DNA of 64,000 nt, from contig NW_024883110.1 of NCBI RefSeq assembly GCF_019059575.1, forward strand, positions 62,001 to 126,000, given 5' to 3'. The notes beneath the pieces are model-generated. The model had not been told where the DNA came from and made no database searches. It saw only the letters and a list, made by a program, of their open reading frames with translations. The stretch is from Amphibalanus amphitrite (taxonomy: Eukaryota > Arthropoda > Thecostraca > Balanomorpha > Balanidae). A program made the translations under genes and the position numbers. Positions 10,601-21,559 of this stretch are shown piece after piece (the first letter of the stretch is position 1; each line of letters begins with the position of its first letter).

Positions 10601-12591
10601 GCATCGATCTCAGGGGGTGCCCGGTTGAAGGTTGGGGGGCAAGCTGCCCCGCTTGCCCCCCCCCCCCCCGTGGCGACGCTAATGGTCTTGACACTAAAAT
10701 TTCGTGTCGGCGTAGGTACTAGACGGACCCGGTCTCTGCGCGTGGACGGAGCGCTGCTCCCGAGAGGAGGTAAGGGGGTCGCTCCCAGCTCCACAACAGT
10801 GTTGAAAACCGAGTGTAAAATTCAGCTAACACCAGCCAAGACATGGATTGAATCAAAGTTATGATACGTTCGAGCCTGGAGTCAAAGTCCTGAAAATGTT
10901 GGCGACTCTCACTCCGACTCTGGTTGGGACTCGCGACTCCAACCGATTTTGACTTTACAGCCATTCATGAAAACTACCCCCATTTTTTTTGCCGACCCCA
11001 AAATCTCATCGGATCTGCATTGATCTCAGGGGGAGCCCGGTCGGGGGTGGGGGGGTGGGGGGGGGGGCAACCTGCCCCGCTTGTCCCCCCGTGGCGACGC
11101 TAATGTATAATGTATGCACCATCTATGCACCTTGGAAGCGCCCCTATCCTCATTGAAGGTCGCCCCCATCACCAAGTGCACCCCCATCTCAAAAGCAAAA
11201 GTTACACCCCTGGATGTTTTTCACCTTAAATTTTAGTTACATAAGAGTTATATTAGCTTTTGTATATAACCAAAGTAAAAATTATATTGTTTTGTTTATA
11301 ACTTTTTTCCAAGAACGATATTACGCAAAACACGCAAACCTGCAAAAACGCACGCAGAAAACGCACAGTGTAGCCAGGCCTTAACAGCTGGTGACCTACC
11401 CTGACAGGTGCTCATCACGGACTTTGGTCTGGCGGCGGCGCGCCAGCGGGACGAGGACATCTACATGTACACGCCGTGCGGTACGCCCGAGTACATTGCG
11501 CCCGAGGTGGTCACCCGCCGGCCGTACACCTGCTCCGTGGACCTGTGGGCCGTCGGCGTCACCGCCTTCATCATGCTCAGCGGCACGTTCCCCTTCGAGA
11601 ACAACAGTCGCCTCCGACTCTACAAACTCATCATGAGAGCCAAGTTCAGCTTCGAGGGAGAGGTCAGTAGGGGCTGAGTGAGGTCACTGGTAAGTGAGTG
11701 AGTGAGTGAGTGAGCGAGTGAGTGAGTAGGTGAATGAGTGAGTGAGTGAAAAAGAGGGAAGGGGAGGGAGAGAGGAAAATAGGGAGAGAGGAAAATAGGG
11801 AGAGAGGAAAATAGGGAGAGAGGAAGGGAGGGAGGGAAGTTGTACGATTATATAAACAAAAAAACAGCCATGAATACTGCATAACGGCATCATGTCACAT
11901 TTTCCCGGCTGACAGTTCGCTCTCACTAGCCGCGCCGTGTCCGTTGAACAGGCGTGGGCGAGTGTGTCGGAGACGGCCAAGGGGTTCATCTCGTCCCTGC
12001 TCGACCCCAACCCCGTGAGCCGACTGAGCGCGGAGCGCGCGCTGCGCGAGCCCTGGTTCACCCAGCAGAGCGTGGTGCCGCACAGCCACACCGCCTTCAA
12101 GTCGCGACACCGCAACAGGCCGGTACGTCCAGCGGCTCGACGGGCTGTTAGTTTAGTTCCATAGATACTTGGTCAGCTTCTGGACAAAGTTAATTTTTAC
12201 TTCCACTTCTCAGTAGGTATGGTTCCATCGTTGACCGTAAGTCTTTTTAGGAAACTTTTTTTTTGGGGGGGGGGGAGGTAAAACATAAATCTTCATAACT
12301 GTTGGAACGTAAGAATCCCATCGTTATTATCCATTTACCAAGTGTTGGTGCCGCCAGGTTGCCAGTCCCCCGCAGCCGGGCGCGCGGGCGCCGCCGCGGG
12401 CGGCCCCAGCCGGAGCCGGGGCGGCGGGCGGGCCCCGCGTGGCGCCGCAGAGGGCCAGACGCTCCGGCAAGAAGCGAAAGGTGAAGCCGCGCGAGCTGGA
12501 CAAGCTGCAGTTTGACGCCGACGTGTTCCTCTACCAGTACGAGATGATGAGCCGGCAGGGGAAGGGAGCGCCGTCCCCCGGCGGCTGCTGA
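4610..12591 (+). CDS. PSKH1: PSKH1-like serine/threonine protein kinase
   Basis: Exons 4610-5119, 5833-6054, 11408-11662, 11952-12122 and 12358-12591; every intron is phase 0 with GT..AG ends, giving 463 aa (human PSKH1 is 424). The kinase domain starts near residue 106: glycine loop GRGTYSRV (113-120), VAIK lysine 135, HRDLKPDN (226-233), DFG (249-251) and GTPEYIAPE ending at 277, so it should be catalytically active. The stretch ELATGGDLFDQI and the motif YYHPGADSK are close to vertebrate PSKH1, a CAMK-group kinase found at Golgi, centrosome and nuclear speckles. The N-terminal 100 residues are low-complexity and lack the Met-Gly-Cys acylation start of the vertebrate protein. The start at 4610 is the first in-frame ATG of the exon, and an upstream coding exon is possible. 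The C-terminal tail is Ala/Pro-rich and then basic, with GKKRKVK resembling a nuclear localisation signal. Intron 2 (5.3 kb) is filled by transposons. Confidence 0.9.
5120..5832 (+). other. PSKH1: Kinase intron 1
   Basis: Donor GTGGGT at 5120, acceptor CCCCAG ending at 5832. The first 75 bases after the donor are a GA-rich simple repeat. The rest shows no gene. Confidence 0.85.
6029..6505 (+). repeat. Tandem copies of kinase exon-2 donor junction
   Basis: Downstream of the real exon-2 donor (GTAAAG at 6055) are about ten degenerate copies of the last 15-25 exon bases (CCACC..GCCGACTCCAAG) joined to a donor. GT starts lie near 6107, 6162, 6197, 6238, 6285, 6372, 6410 and 6495; two others, near 6319 and 6450, have lost the GG. 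Spacing is 35-55 bp. Copies decay with distance, with deletions inside the exon-derived part. Most still read AAG|GTA, so they could compete as 5' splice sites. Confidence 0.85.
6882..7750. mobile_element. Nested TTAA-family AGGTCA-rich element
   Basis: Starts TTAATTCCCTCGC and ends GCGAGGGTTAA, with a G-run just inside the left end and a C-run just inside the right. The interior carries repeated TGACCTGACC, including four consecutive copies near 7414-7435. It shares the CGCGAAGCTCT..AGCTGGAAAA end segment with the copy at 37261-38083. It is nested in the larger TAA-flanked element. Confidence 0.65.
8418..9214. repeat. Degenerate ~20-bp minisatellite
   Basis: Roughly 40 imperfect units of the form CCAGCAGAAGAGGGGCGCC, spaced about 19-22 bp, with many substitutions. 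Reading frames across it on both strands translate the repeat. It lies within kinase intron 2. Confidence 0.85.
10345..11102. repeat. Tandem pair of ~370-bp direct repeats
   Basis: Two adjacent copies each carry CTTGACACTAAAATTTCGTG, then AAATTCAGCTAACACCAGC, CTCACTCCGACTCTGG, AATCTCATCGGATCTGCAT and a terminal G/C-run with GTGGCGACGCTAATG. The second copy contains extra G-runs. The 9350-9390 fragment (GGCGTCGCCA..G-run) resembles the inverted end. The type of element is unknown. Confidence 0.75.
11656..11835 (+). repeat. GAGT microsatellite starting at kinase exon-3 donor
   Basis: The real donor GTCAGT (11663) is followed 29 bases later by CTG|GTAAGTGAGTGAG, a consensus donor that opens a run of GTGA units, then a GGGAGAGAGGAAAATA repeat of about 19 bp in 3-4 copies. 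The simple repeat thus begins inside donor-like sequence. Confidence 0.7.
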
Positions 12592-12884
12592 GAGGCCGGG
12601 GTGACGACTACCGGGGGAGCAGAGCCGACGGCCGCCGACGGCAGCGACAGAATCGGACGGTCTGATGGGTGGTGATGGTTCCATCCGAGCTATGCGGGCC
12701 GTGTCATAGCTGCGCGATCATAAAGCCATGTTGATATTGTTCAACGCGCTGCAGTGTTTGTTCGGTATTAGCCGAGAACTTATGTACATGATTTGCTCGA
12801 TATGGATAGCCGTTAGGTACCGTGTCGATGTGAATATTTGTACCTATCAGTGTGAATTTCTGTGCGAGGTGCATAACAAAATGA

Positions 12885-12942
12885 TGAATAAACAATAATA
12901 TCATTGAGCACAAAATGAACCAAATGAACAAAAGAATAAATG
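12885..12942 (+). terminator. Candidate polyadenylation signals of kinase gene
   Basis: AATAAA occurs at 12887-12892 and again at 12935-12940, about 300-350 bases after the kinase stop codon, in AT-rich sequence. Position fits the 3' end of the transcript. No cleavage evidence is available. Confidence 0.45.
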
Positions 12943-14167
12943 AGCAGCTAGCTGTAGAAAAAGCTTCTACTGTAGAAAAAGTACCAAAGCATTTAAGAAA
13001 CGTCGCTTCTCGTACGTCATTTCTCACCTTGAGCGTCAAAAGGTGACAGTTGCAGCAGTTCCGAAGGTCGAAACTGTTCAGAGCCTCCTTCAGCATCCTG
13101 GAAACAGGCTCCTCCAGTCGATCACATTGTCCGCGCTGTCATAATGCGAAGCAGCGCCAGGCAGCATGTCCATCAGCAGCACCTTGCTGACCGCGGCACC
13201 ATCCGCGGGACAAACTGGCCCGTTTGCTCTGGTAGAGCCAGTAGTCGACCATCGACGGCCGGGTCCGGGGAAATTCGGACAGCCAGCTCCGCGACACTGC
13301 ACTGGCGGCCGGACTGCGGACATCCGGCGGCACGTCAATTGTGGGACCGATTCCCTTCTTCCAGATCATGATTTTCTCCGTCAGCTAAACGTTTCCTCTC
13401 TTTGTTATGATCGCTTCGGTTCCCTACGCTTCCCTGGGGGAGGGAAGATAATGTGGGACCGATTCCCTTCTTCCATATCATGATAAAGAGAGTACACGTT
13501 CAAGCTTTGTTACAATGAAATAGCCGTCACTTTCCCCACGTGTCGGCACCGTCCACCGACCCGGCGGGTCGGCGGACCGGTCCTTCATTGTGCAACCACC
13601 CTGCATATAACGCACAGGCACTGGCGAATCAGAATCAGAACCACAGTTGCAATACAAGTCTCGGCCCGCTCAGTCGTCTCTCTCCTTCCGCGCCTCCGCG
13701 ACACAATCACGTCCCGGTCCTCTCCCAGCTGCCGGACGATGGGCAGCTCGCCGCTGCCGACTCTCAGAAGGAATGCCCGTCGCTCGGACTACCCGGGCGT
13801 CCATCATGTTCTGTCACTGCGGCTTAGTGGCTTCAGGCAGGCGTCTTCATCCGGGCTCGGCTGTCGCTCTTCACCAGGCACTGGGAGGATTTGTAGAGCG
13901 CCAGTCACCAGCCGGCAGACGGGACTGTCAGATGCCGCAGAACATCTCATCGTTGTCCCTGAGCCCTCAGGTCCTTCAGAAGTGGTCCACCGCCTCCAAT
14001 GCGCGCCGGTCGCCCGTAGACGAACTGGACACCTAGGTGGGGAATTGTGCTGGACCAGGGTGCTCGAGCTCTCCAAAGGCAAATTCCACACCGGCTTGGC
14101 TTTGGAGCCGCAGCAGACGGCCGGCGGAGGTCGTCACCACTAGGCCCTGGGGGGAGGGGGGGGGGGG
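12943..14167. other. Unassigned block with coding-like minus-strand patches
   Basis: No complete gene. On the minus strand, 13140-13385 reads open with ordinary composition (it includes MIWKKGIGPTIDVPPDV) after a TTAG acceptor-like site. A frame change near 13210 would then continue into LLMDMLPGAASHYDSAD. About 30 bases (GGGACCGATTCCCTTCTTCC and following) recur at 13342 and 13453. A second patch at 13850-14040 is broken by stops. A pseudogene or old transposon coding fragment are both possible; the family is not recognised. Confidence 0.3.
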
Positions 14168-14175
14168 GTCGGCTA

Positions 14176-14573
14176 TAGAGTTGCAAAATTTCCCTACCGC
14201 ACTACCGGCATGCCGGTAATTTTTCACTACCACAGGTTTTTTCGTGGTATCTGGCATGTCTTGCCGGTAGCATGCCGGTATTTTTGATTTTGCACAAAAA
14301 ATTATCAGCATATGATTCAAACTTTGGACACTAAGAGGCTATTGAATTGTAATAAGTTGGACAATGGGTGGTATTGGGTGGGGCGGTTACTGAAATTGCC
14401 AAAATGTGGCATCTCATGTAGGGGTAAGCCAGAATCAAGAATGCAGGTTTTTTAGTATGCCGGTAATTTGGCGGTTTTTTGCTTGGGGCGTGGTAGCATG
14501 CCGGTATCCCAGAAAATGTTTGTGGGGCGGGGCGGTGCCGGTAGCAGCCCATTGGGAAAACTTTGCAACTCTA
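14176..14573. mobile_element. hAT-type MITE, 398 bp
   Basis: Inverted termini TAGAGTTGCAAAATTTCCC and GGGAAAACTTTGCAACTCTA are flanked by a perfect 8-bp direct repeat GTCGGCTA (14168-14175 and 14574-14581). An 8-bp duplication with YAGNG termini is characteristic of hAT elements. The interior has repeated GCATGCCGGTA palindromes and no coding capacity. Confidence 0.85.
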
Positions 14574-15179
14574 GTCGGCTACGTACGGCGGATTTGCTGT
14601 GCCCGAGCACCCATAGAACGGCACAATTCTCAACCTATGCTGGACACTTGGATGGACACCTCATGCACGTGCACCACTTTTACCGTACCGAACACAGAGC
14701 CAGGGGTGTCGTTTTCCGAGAATGATTGGTAGTGCCCAAAGGCGGCGGCTGGCCATATATGACGGGGCTTACAAGGTAGGGTACCCCCAAATCTGCCTTT
14801 CTCATCGGATTTCGGCCACTTATTTTTCGCCCTGGTCATTGACAAGACTAACCGAAATCTTTAAAAAAAAAAATACAAAAAAAAACTTTGGAAATCTGGG
14901 TCCACACCGGACGCCATGCACAAAACGTGCAGTTATATAGGCAATAGTGTCGGAGGAATGCACGCCATTCTGAAAGAGGCCCACATCGACTTAAAAGGAC
15001 GGCTGTGCTGAAAGGAGACAGGAACAGCTTTGAGGGCCCAAGGCGACTAAAAAAGACGGCTGCGGGGCCAGGAACGGTTTTGAAGACCCACGCCAATTGA
15101 AGGGTTCGACAACTAACGAGGACTGGAAACACAACGATAGTTAGAAAGACCTGCTTGCCAAAATAAAAGGATGACAGTA

Positions 15180-15978
15180 CGAGGGGCGTTCAGAAAGCTA
15201 CGGGCCCGACCATGAAGGAGCAGAGAGATACAGCATCGACTCATCAGACCAAAAAGTTCATTTATTCAAATAAACACCGTTAAGACAAACACATTTCGCG
15301 CAGCGCTTCGCGAGAGCCCTCAAGGCCTCCATAACCAAGTGGGTTTTGGACCCATCCTGCACGTCCAAGACGGCTGATTTCGTCTCCCTGCTGTTAGCGA
15401 GGTTGCCGCTGCTAATTTTCTTATGTTGGGGAAGAGGTGGCAACCACTAACCAGAGTGTGCAAGGTTCGGAGAGAAAAAAGTGGATGCGACAACAACTCG
15501 AAGCTCATCGCTTCACTGTTCGTCATCCCGCCCATGTACGCAGGTGCGTGGTCGCGGATCAGGTGCACACTTTACGTCAGCTTCCCTATAGCCTCTCCTC
15601 GATGTTTATCGAATGGACGCACATCATCAATTGTGTGCCCCTGTTTTGGAAAGTTGACGAGCGGAGGGGGGTCGCATCGACCCCTCCCCCTGCCAGGCCG
15701 TGTTATGAAAAATGCCCAGGGCGAGGGTTAACGCTTGGTGCCTTTTCTGCACTACTATGAAACGAATCACTGCTCTCTTCTGGGCGTCGCCCATCCTATC
15801 CGAAATGGCGAAGTATGCTACGAATAGAAGCCCGAATCAATCACAGAAGAGACTTAATTAATGGCCACTTACTTAATTTGCGTGGACATCCCAATAACAC
15901 ATCATTTAACACACCGCCTTGCAGGCCAAAATTCCAACTCCTTCATTGTTCGGCCCGAAACTTTTTGAACGCCCCTCG
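15180..15978 (-). mobile_element. Mariner relic, about 800 bp
   Basis: Termini CGAGGGGCGTTCAGAAAGC and, inverted, CGAGGGGCGTTCAAAAAGT are flanked by TA on each side (15178-15179 and 15979-15980), as for Tc1/mariner. On the minus strand, 15568-15320 keeps recognisable remains of the C-terminal part of a mariner transposase: an HAPAYMGG segment, LLSHPLFS in the place of the usual HPPYSPDL, and CHLFPNIRKL. The family is about 1.3 kb when complete, so this copy is internally deleted and frameshifted. Confidence 0.75.
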
Positions 15979-16382
15979 TAGTTACGAGCTTCAGTTTTCG
16001 GGGTCTGATGCGGTAATGACCTGGCGTTGAACCCTGGGGAATCAGGCTGCATCACCCACTCAAATCAATATACCTATGGCCTATTCTGGAGCACCGCGGC
16101 ACCTTCCGAAGTCGGTGTAGGGCCTCCAGCGGCTGGTGTGGAGACGGATCGGGGTCTATTAGGGGCGGTCGCGTGGTATGCGGGACTCAGAGGCAGTTAT
16201 GGACCTCTATAACCAATTGCGTTTTCGAGCCTCTTAAAATCCATTAAGGACCGGAGTCCTAGACACGTGAAACCTCATTGTCAGCTACATGCACCTACTG
16301 TGGCTAGAACCTTATTGATGTACTTGCATATGTGCTTATTTAATATTTGCTTATCTGTTTATTTTGATTTTTTATCAACTGA

Positions 16383-16910
16383 TAAGTGACAAAAGATTGG
16401 TAGGGCTCAGCGAACATTGGTAGGGCCCAAATAAACATTGGTAAGGCTCGGGCCCTACCAGGCCTATCAAAACGACGCCCCTGACTATTGTGAAACTTGG
16501 TAGGTAGGTAGGTAGGTACCACATAACTTGACATTACTTGACGCACAGATAACAGTAGTACTACTGTTATCTGTGCTTGACGTAATGACATGATGTGGAA
16601 AGTGAAAATGATACCTAGGTATTGATGGAAATTTATGGACTTAGGTACGCTACAAGAAGATTTGTGGAGTAAGTCTATAGATTTTCATCAATAGTTACCA
16701 CTTACCATTGAAGTTACTTGCTATCATGTTGATTTTATACATAAGAACCTCATTCATTTTATTTGTATGACATGTTTGAATGCAATTTTCTCAATAAGTG
16801 AAGAAAAATGTTGGTAGTGCTCAACAACACATTGGTAGTGCTCAGCTGAACATTGGTAGTGCTCGGGCACTCCCAGGCCTATACAAAACGACGCCCCTGC
16901 TGACAGAGCG
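16383..16910. repeat. Diverged pair of ~110-bp repeats and a palindrome
   Basis: Two copies (about 16383-16483 and 16795-16905) share ATTGGTAG(G/T)GCTC units, repeated three times in each, and end with CAAAACGACGCCCCTG. Between them lies a perfect 32-bp palindrome at 16544-16575 with arms CACAGATAACAGTAGT. Confidence 0.7.
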
Positions 16911-16976
16911 AAAAACACAACACCACCTGTCTTCTCAGGAATCGAACTCCGAGGTCGAGCCGGGGGCTGGATCCTA

Positions 16977-17800
16977 GCCACTTCCCTATCTTGCGGATAG
17001 GGAAGTGGCTAGACCAGTCTAGACCACGCTGGTCCTCGCAAATTGTTCTCGCCTAAAAGCAAGCAGTCTGAGGCCATCTACAGCACGTGCAGAACCAGAC
17101 TTTGTCGCTTGCAAGGGTCGCTCTGCTTGCAAGCAAGGCCTCTACAGATTGTATAGATTGCAACGTTGCAACACGCAGTGTGTATCGGGTATAATGTATA
17201 TAGAACCAATATAGAACAACGCAACACGATTGCAAGTTCCCCGCCCCCGCGTTAATTAGTTGTCACACGTGCGTCACTAACGCAATATAAGCAATGACAC
17301 CATATGGGCTGCCATATAGCACGCAACTAGCAAATATACTATTTAATCCTACTAGATTGAGCTGCATCTGAAATAAATTACAGGTTGTGCAGGTGCCAGG
17401 TTGGCTTACAAAATTCATATTGATATTTTTCAATTGTTACAAATTATTTGTGATATCTATGGTTATTGTTATTTCATTTTCAATTTCAAGACAGCTAGCG
17501 GTGAAGTTCAGAAATGGGTTCTAGTAGGTATTTTAATCATGACGCCCAGGGCTACCAAATTTTGGAACCTCCTCGTAATAGATAAGCCTTGGCAGAGTTG
17601 TGAAAAAGCAAGAGTAAGGGTCAAGGTGGTCAATTTGGACCCTAATCGAATAAATTCTTTTAACTCTCATTTGCCTTTGATTGAACGATTGTCTGGCTTT
17701 CCAAGGTAGGTGCTTTGCTGTCTTTGAGTTGGTTTTATTCATGTTTGCCCTACCACTATGCCCTGTTCAGTGTTCACTGCTGCTGCACATGCACAACAAA
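16977..17800. other. No gene seen; short inverted repeat at start
   Basis: Begins with an inverted repeat (GCCACTTCCCTATC / GATAGGGAAGTGGC, 16979-17010). The remainder is AT-rich with no recognisable gene or repeat. Confidence 0.5.
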
Positions 17801-17837
17801 CTAAAACAGGGAGTGTCTAAAAAGCAGACGAGATTAG

Positions 17838-18734
17838 CAGACGAGCCCATGCTCAGTAACTACTGGACCGATTTTGATAATTCTTTCACCATTCAATAGC
17901 AGGGAACGTATATAGGTGCCGTTTTTCGTTTTTTGGCGATTGGTTCACTCTGACTGGACCAATCGGACCAAAATGGTCCAGAACCATACACCCCCGTAAA
18001 AGCAGACGAGCCCATGCTCCGAAACTACTGAACCGATTTCGATGAAACCTTCACCATTAGACGCGCCGTGGTCTGAAACGGTGCCGTTTTTGATAATTTT
18101 TTAATTGGTCCACCCTAAGTGGTCCAAATCGGTCTAAAACCCCTAAAATCTGTTGCAGACGAGCCCATGCTCCGAAACTACTGAACCGATTTCGATGAAA
18201 CCTTCACCATTAGACGTGCCGTAGTCTGAAACGGTGCCGTTTTTGATAATTTTTTTATTGGTCCACCCTAAGTGGTCCAAATCGGTCCAAAACCCCTAAA
18301 ATCTGTTGCAGACGAGCCCATGCTCCGAAACTACTAGACCGATTTCGACGAAACCTTCACCATTAGACGCACCGTGGTTTGAAACGGTGCCGTTTTTTAT
18401 AACTTTTTGATTGGTTAACCCTAAGCGGTCCAAATCGGTCCAAAACCGCTAAAATCTGTTGCAGACGAGCCCATGCTCCGAAACTACTGGACCGATTTTG
18501 ATGAAACCTTCATCATTAGACGCGCCGTGGTCTGAAACGGTGCCGTTTTTGATAATATTTTGATTGGTCCACCCTAAGTGGTCCAAATCGGTCCAAAACC
18601 GCTAAAATCTGTTGCAGACGAGCCCATGCTCCGAAACTACTGGACCGATTTCGATAAAACCTTCACCATTAGACGCGCCGTGGTCTGAAACGGTGCCGTT
18701 TTTCATAATTTTTTGATTGGTCCACCCTAAGTGG
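17838..18734 (+). repeat. Left arm: ~153-bp tandem units
   Basis: Units begin near 17838, 18002, 18155, 18308, 18461 and 18613. The first differs most (AGTAACTACTGGACC). The last is truncated by the nested insertion at 18735, which duplicated CTAAGTGG from the unit. Confidence 0.9.
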
Positions 18735-21343
18735 CAGGGCATATTTTAACATACTGACTGCGTCCCATTTTGGGACGCAGCCCCCTGCCTTTGGGACGTA
18801 GCACCCGCGAAATTTGGACTACTGCGTCCCACACTGAAATGTCACGGTTTCAGCGGAAAAGTGCAAGCAATAATAATTAGCATGCCTCGGTCTTTTAGTA
18901 TGCAATAGATGTTGCCTTTCTGATTGCTTTGTGCCCTGATTTACTATGCACCTAAGCACATACATGCGCTCTCCAGTCCTTGTGCCCTGCCCTATCCTAG
19001 GGTCGTACACCTTGTTATGTCCTGCCCTACTATACCCCTAGGATATGTGACCTGCCCAGTGCCCTGTCCTAAGGTCTTGTACCTTGCCCTGCCCTTCCTT
19101 CAGGCCCTGCGCCCTGCTCTGCATTCAGGCCATGTGACGCTCTCTGCCCTGCCCAGTGCCCTCAAACCCGATACCTTGTTGTCTTCCCGTCTTAAGGACC
19201 CGTTCGGTGCTGCTGCCGGTTCGGGGCTGGGTCCGGATTTCGGGAAAATTGTGCATATCTAGTCCTGTTCCTTGCCCTGCCCTCAGATCCAATAATACTG
19301 ATATTGATTTTAAAAAAAATCAAATGTAAGACTTTAGCTAAAGCTGGAGAAGATTATCCATCCCTGGACCTGGGCGGAACCCAGGGAGGCGAGGCGAGTT
19401 ATCACAAGCAACATAAGTGTCACCTTTAATCCCCTCCGCTCCCCCTCCCCTGTGGCACCATCCGCCGCCCACCACCCATTCATGATTCACATTCGCGTAG
19501 TCGCCGTGCTGGACCTGTCGGAGCCGAGGCGGACGTGCGAGCCTGGATGTTAGCCTGACCCGGGCGGAATCGGCGCCCGCCCTTCCGGGGATTCCCGGCC
19601 ATTGAAACCAAACCAAGGCCGTATAAGAGAGGTAACTAGAATCATCCCGCGATTTCCAATGGACCGGTCGCTAAGCATTAGCGTGACGTCACTGGTGGAG
19701 ACCGGGCGGCGCCCAGCTCCAAGCTGTACGTCGGGTACATTTGGCACCGTATAGTTGCTATTACTGAACGACGAACGTAACGACAACTAATGACTCTTAA
19801 TAACTTTTGTACTCACCTAAAGCTGATTTCGTTGCCGGTACATTGCCGACCCGAGCCCCAGGGTTGACAATCATGGGATATGGGTCGGATGGGCGACCTC
19901 GCGACGGGAGGAGGAACGATTGCAATTGTTGTGTTCCGCACCGCCGCGCCGATTGCATTCTCTATCTGCACCCAGGGGAGGGGAAGCAGGGGGCAAGTGC
20001 CCCATCGGATCAGGGGGCCTCTCGGGCCAGAGGGGCCTTGCGACGCCAATTGGCGGCTGAGGGTCCACGCCGGCATCTTTCGACTCAGAAGGGCCCCACA
20101 GGGCTCGGAAGAACACCTTATGTGCTCCGAAGAGCCACACTTCTCTCCATAAGAGCCACACACCGGCTTTTTAGTGTCCCTTGTCGGCCTTTGAGTGCCC
20201 CTTGCCGGCTTCTCAGGGCCTATTGGCGACCTCTGAGGGCTACTTGCCGGCCTCTGAGGGCCCTTACCGGCCTATCAGGGACCAGCAGCTCTAAGGGTTC
20301 CAGACACGCCTGCGATGACCCCCTAAACCAGTGGTTGAAGGCCCCCACAACGGCTCCTGCGAGGGCCCTCACCGGCGGCTGTGAATGCCCCACACCGGTG
20401 CCTAGCTGAGGGCCCAACACTGCCACCTCTGAGTGCAACCGGCACCCCTAAATGAGGTCCCGAAACCAGTGCTTCTTAAGACCATATATCGGCGGCTCTG
20501 GGGGCTCAACGCCGGAGCCGCATCGGACGGCCACTCACCGGTGACTTTTGAGGGCCCACACCGACGACTCTGAGGGCCCCACTGGCGTCTGAGTGTACCT
20601 TGCTGGTCTCTAAGGACTCCGCAGGGCTCCCGAAGGCACCGCAGACCTCTTGAGAGCCCCTTGTCGGTCTCTGAGAACCCCTGTCGGCCTGTAAAGGGTT
20701 CGAGCCAGCAGCTCTAAGGGTCCCACACCGGACTGTGACATCCCCACACTGCAGTGTCTCTGAGGGCCCACAACGGCAACTGTGAGGACCCTCACCAGCG
20801 CCTCTGAGGGCCCACAGCGGCACCTCTGGGGGCCCGCACCAATGCCTCTGAGAGCATCACACCGGTATCTGTGAGGGCCCACACCAGTGCCTCCAATGGC
20901 TTCATAACCGGCGGCCCTGAGGGCCCTACACGGGTGATTTTGAGGGGCGTACCGAAGGCACCACACAATTCCTTAGTCTCGCTGAGCTTCTATCCCAATC
21001 CCATACCGGCTTCTATCCCAATTCCGGCTCAAGTAATTATCAGCCCCCTCCCCCCTCCATGGGTCAGCAGCGCCGCGCCGGTGTCGGGGGCTGGCCCCCG
21101 ACACCGCCATCGGGGCAGCAGTCGGCCACGCGCACTCAGTGGTTAGCGCTTAGCACCGGCGGCTAGCGCACGCCCGGTGTGTTATCGGCCGTGAGCCGCT
21201 CCAAAACGGCTGCAGTAACTGGTCGATATAAGTAGTAAGCAGATGCAGAGATGCAGGTGGATAAGGTATGTGCCCTTTCCGATCGAAGCATGTGCCCTAT
21301 GCCACCTTTGGGACGCAGTAAAAAATCCTTAAAATATGCCCTG
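18735..21343. mobile_element. hAT-type non-autonomous element, 2.6 kb, nested
   Basis: Termini CAGGGCATATTTTAA and TTAAAATATGCCCTG, with GGGACGCAG motifs just inside both ends, are flanked by the 8-bp direct repeat CTAAGTGG (18727-18734 and 21344-21351). The CAGGG terminus and 8-bp duplication are hAT hallmarks. The interior holds a CCTGCCCT-rich stretch (about 18950-19290) and a GAGGGCCC..CCGGC minisatellite (about 20160-20950), with no transposase. The insertion postdates the tandem arm it splits. Confidence 0.85.
20160..20960. repeat. Degenerate GAGGGCCC/CACCGGC minisatellite
   Basis: About 25-30 imperfect units of 24-33 bp containing CTCTGAGGGCCC and CACCGG, inside the hAT-type element. 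Reading frames across it are translations of the repeat. Confidence 0.8.
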
Positions 21344-21559
21344 CTAAGTGGTCCAAATCAGTCCAAAATGCCTAAAACCCGCTTGTACTTTGTCAGAGTC
21401 TGGATAGATTTCTGCAGCACAGAGGTGCCCCAAACCCATTGTCATGCATTTTGCTTTCCAAACTAGAGCAAAAATGCATGCTTATTGGGCCTGGGGCACC
21501 TCCGCGCTGCGGAAACCAGCTCATCGGTTGACTACGTGAAAACGTATTTTTGGGCTGTA

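Larger units (their letters stand above)
6639..11381. mobile_element. Harbinger-like DNA element in kinase intron 2
   Basis: Inverted termini AGGCCTGGCTACA (6639) and TGTAGCCAGGCCT (ending 11381) continue into related GCGTTTTC..GCGTGCGTTTTT sequence. They are flanked by TAA on both sides (6636-6638 and 11382-11384). A 3-bp TAA/TTA duplication is typical of PIF/Harbinger elements, hence the inference. The interior is a mosaic of nested repeats (a TTAA element, a minisatellite and duplicated blocks). No transposase or Myb-like gene is visible, so it is non-autonomous. Confidence 0.6.

Noticed and set aside
16920-17040. tRNA-like stretch with a B-box match (GTTCGATTCC on the minus strand)
   Set aside because: No A box at correct spacing and no cloverleaf; the adjacent inverted repeat explains the apparent stem. 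A decayed tRNA-derived SINE is possible but unsupported.
20160-20960. Similarity of the GAGGGCCC minisatellite to the 10000-10260 region
   Set aside because: Only short shared words (CCTCAGAGG, GGGCCCTC) could be seen; not enough for a shared family.
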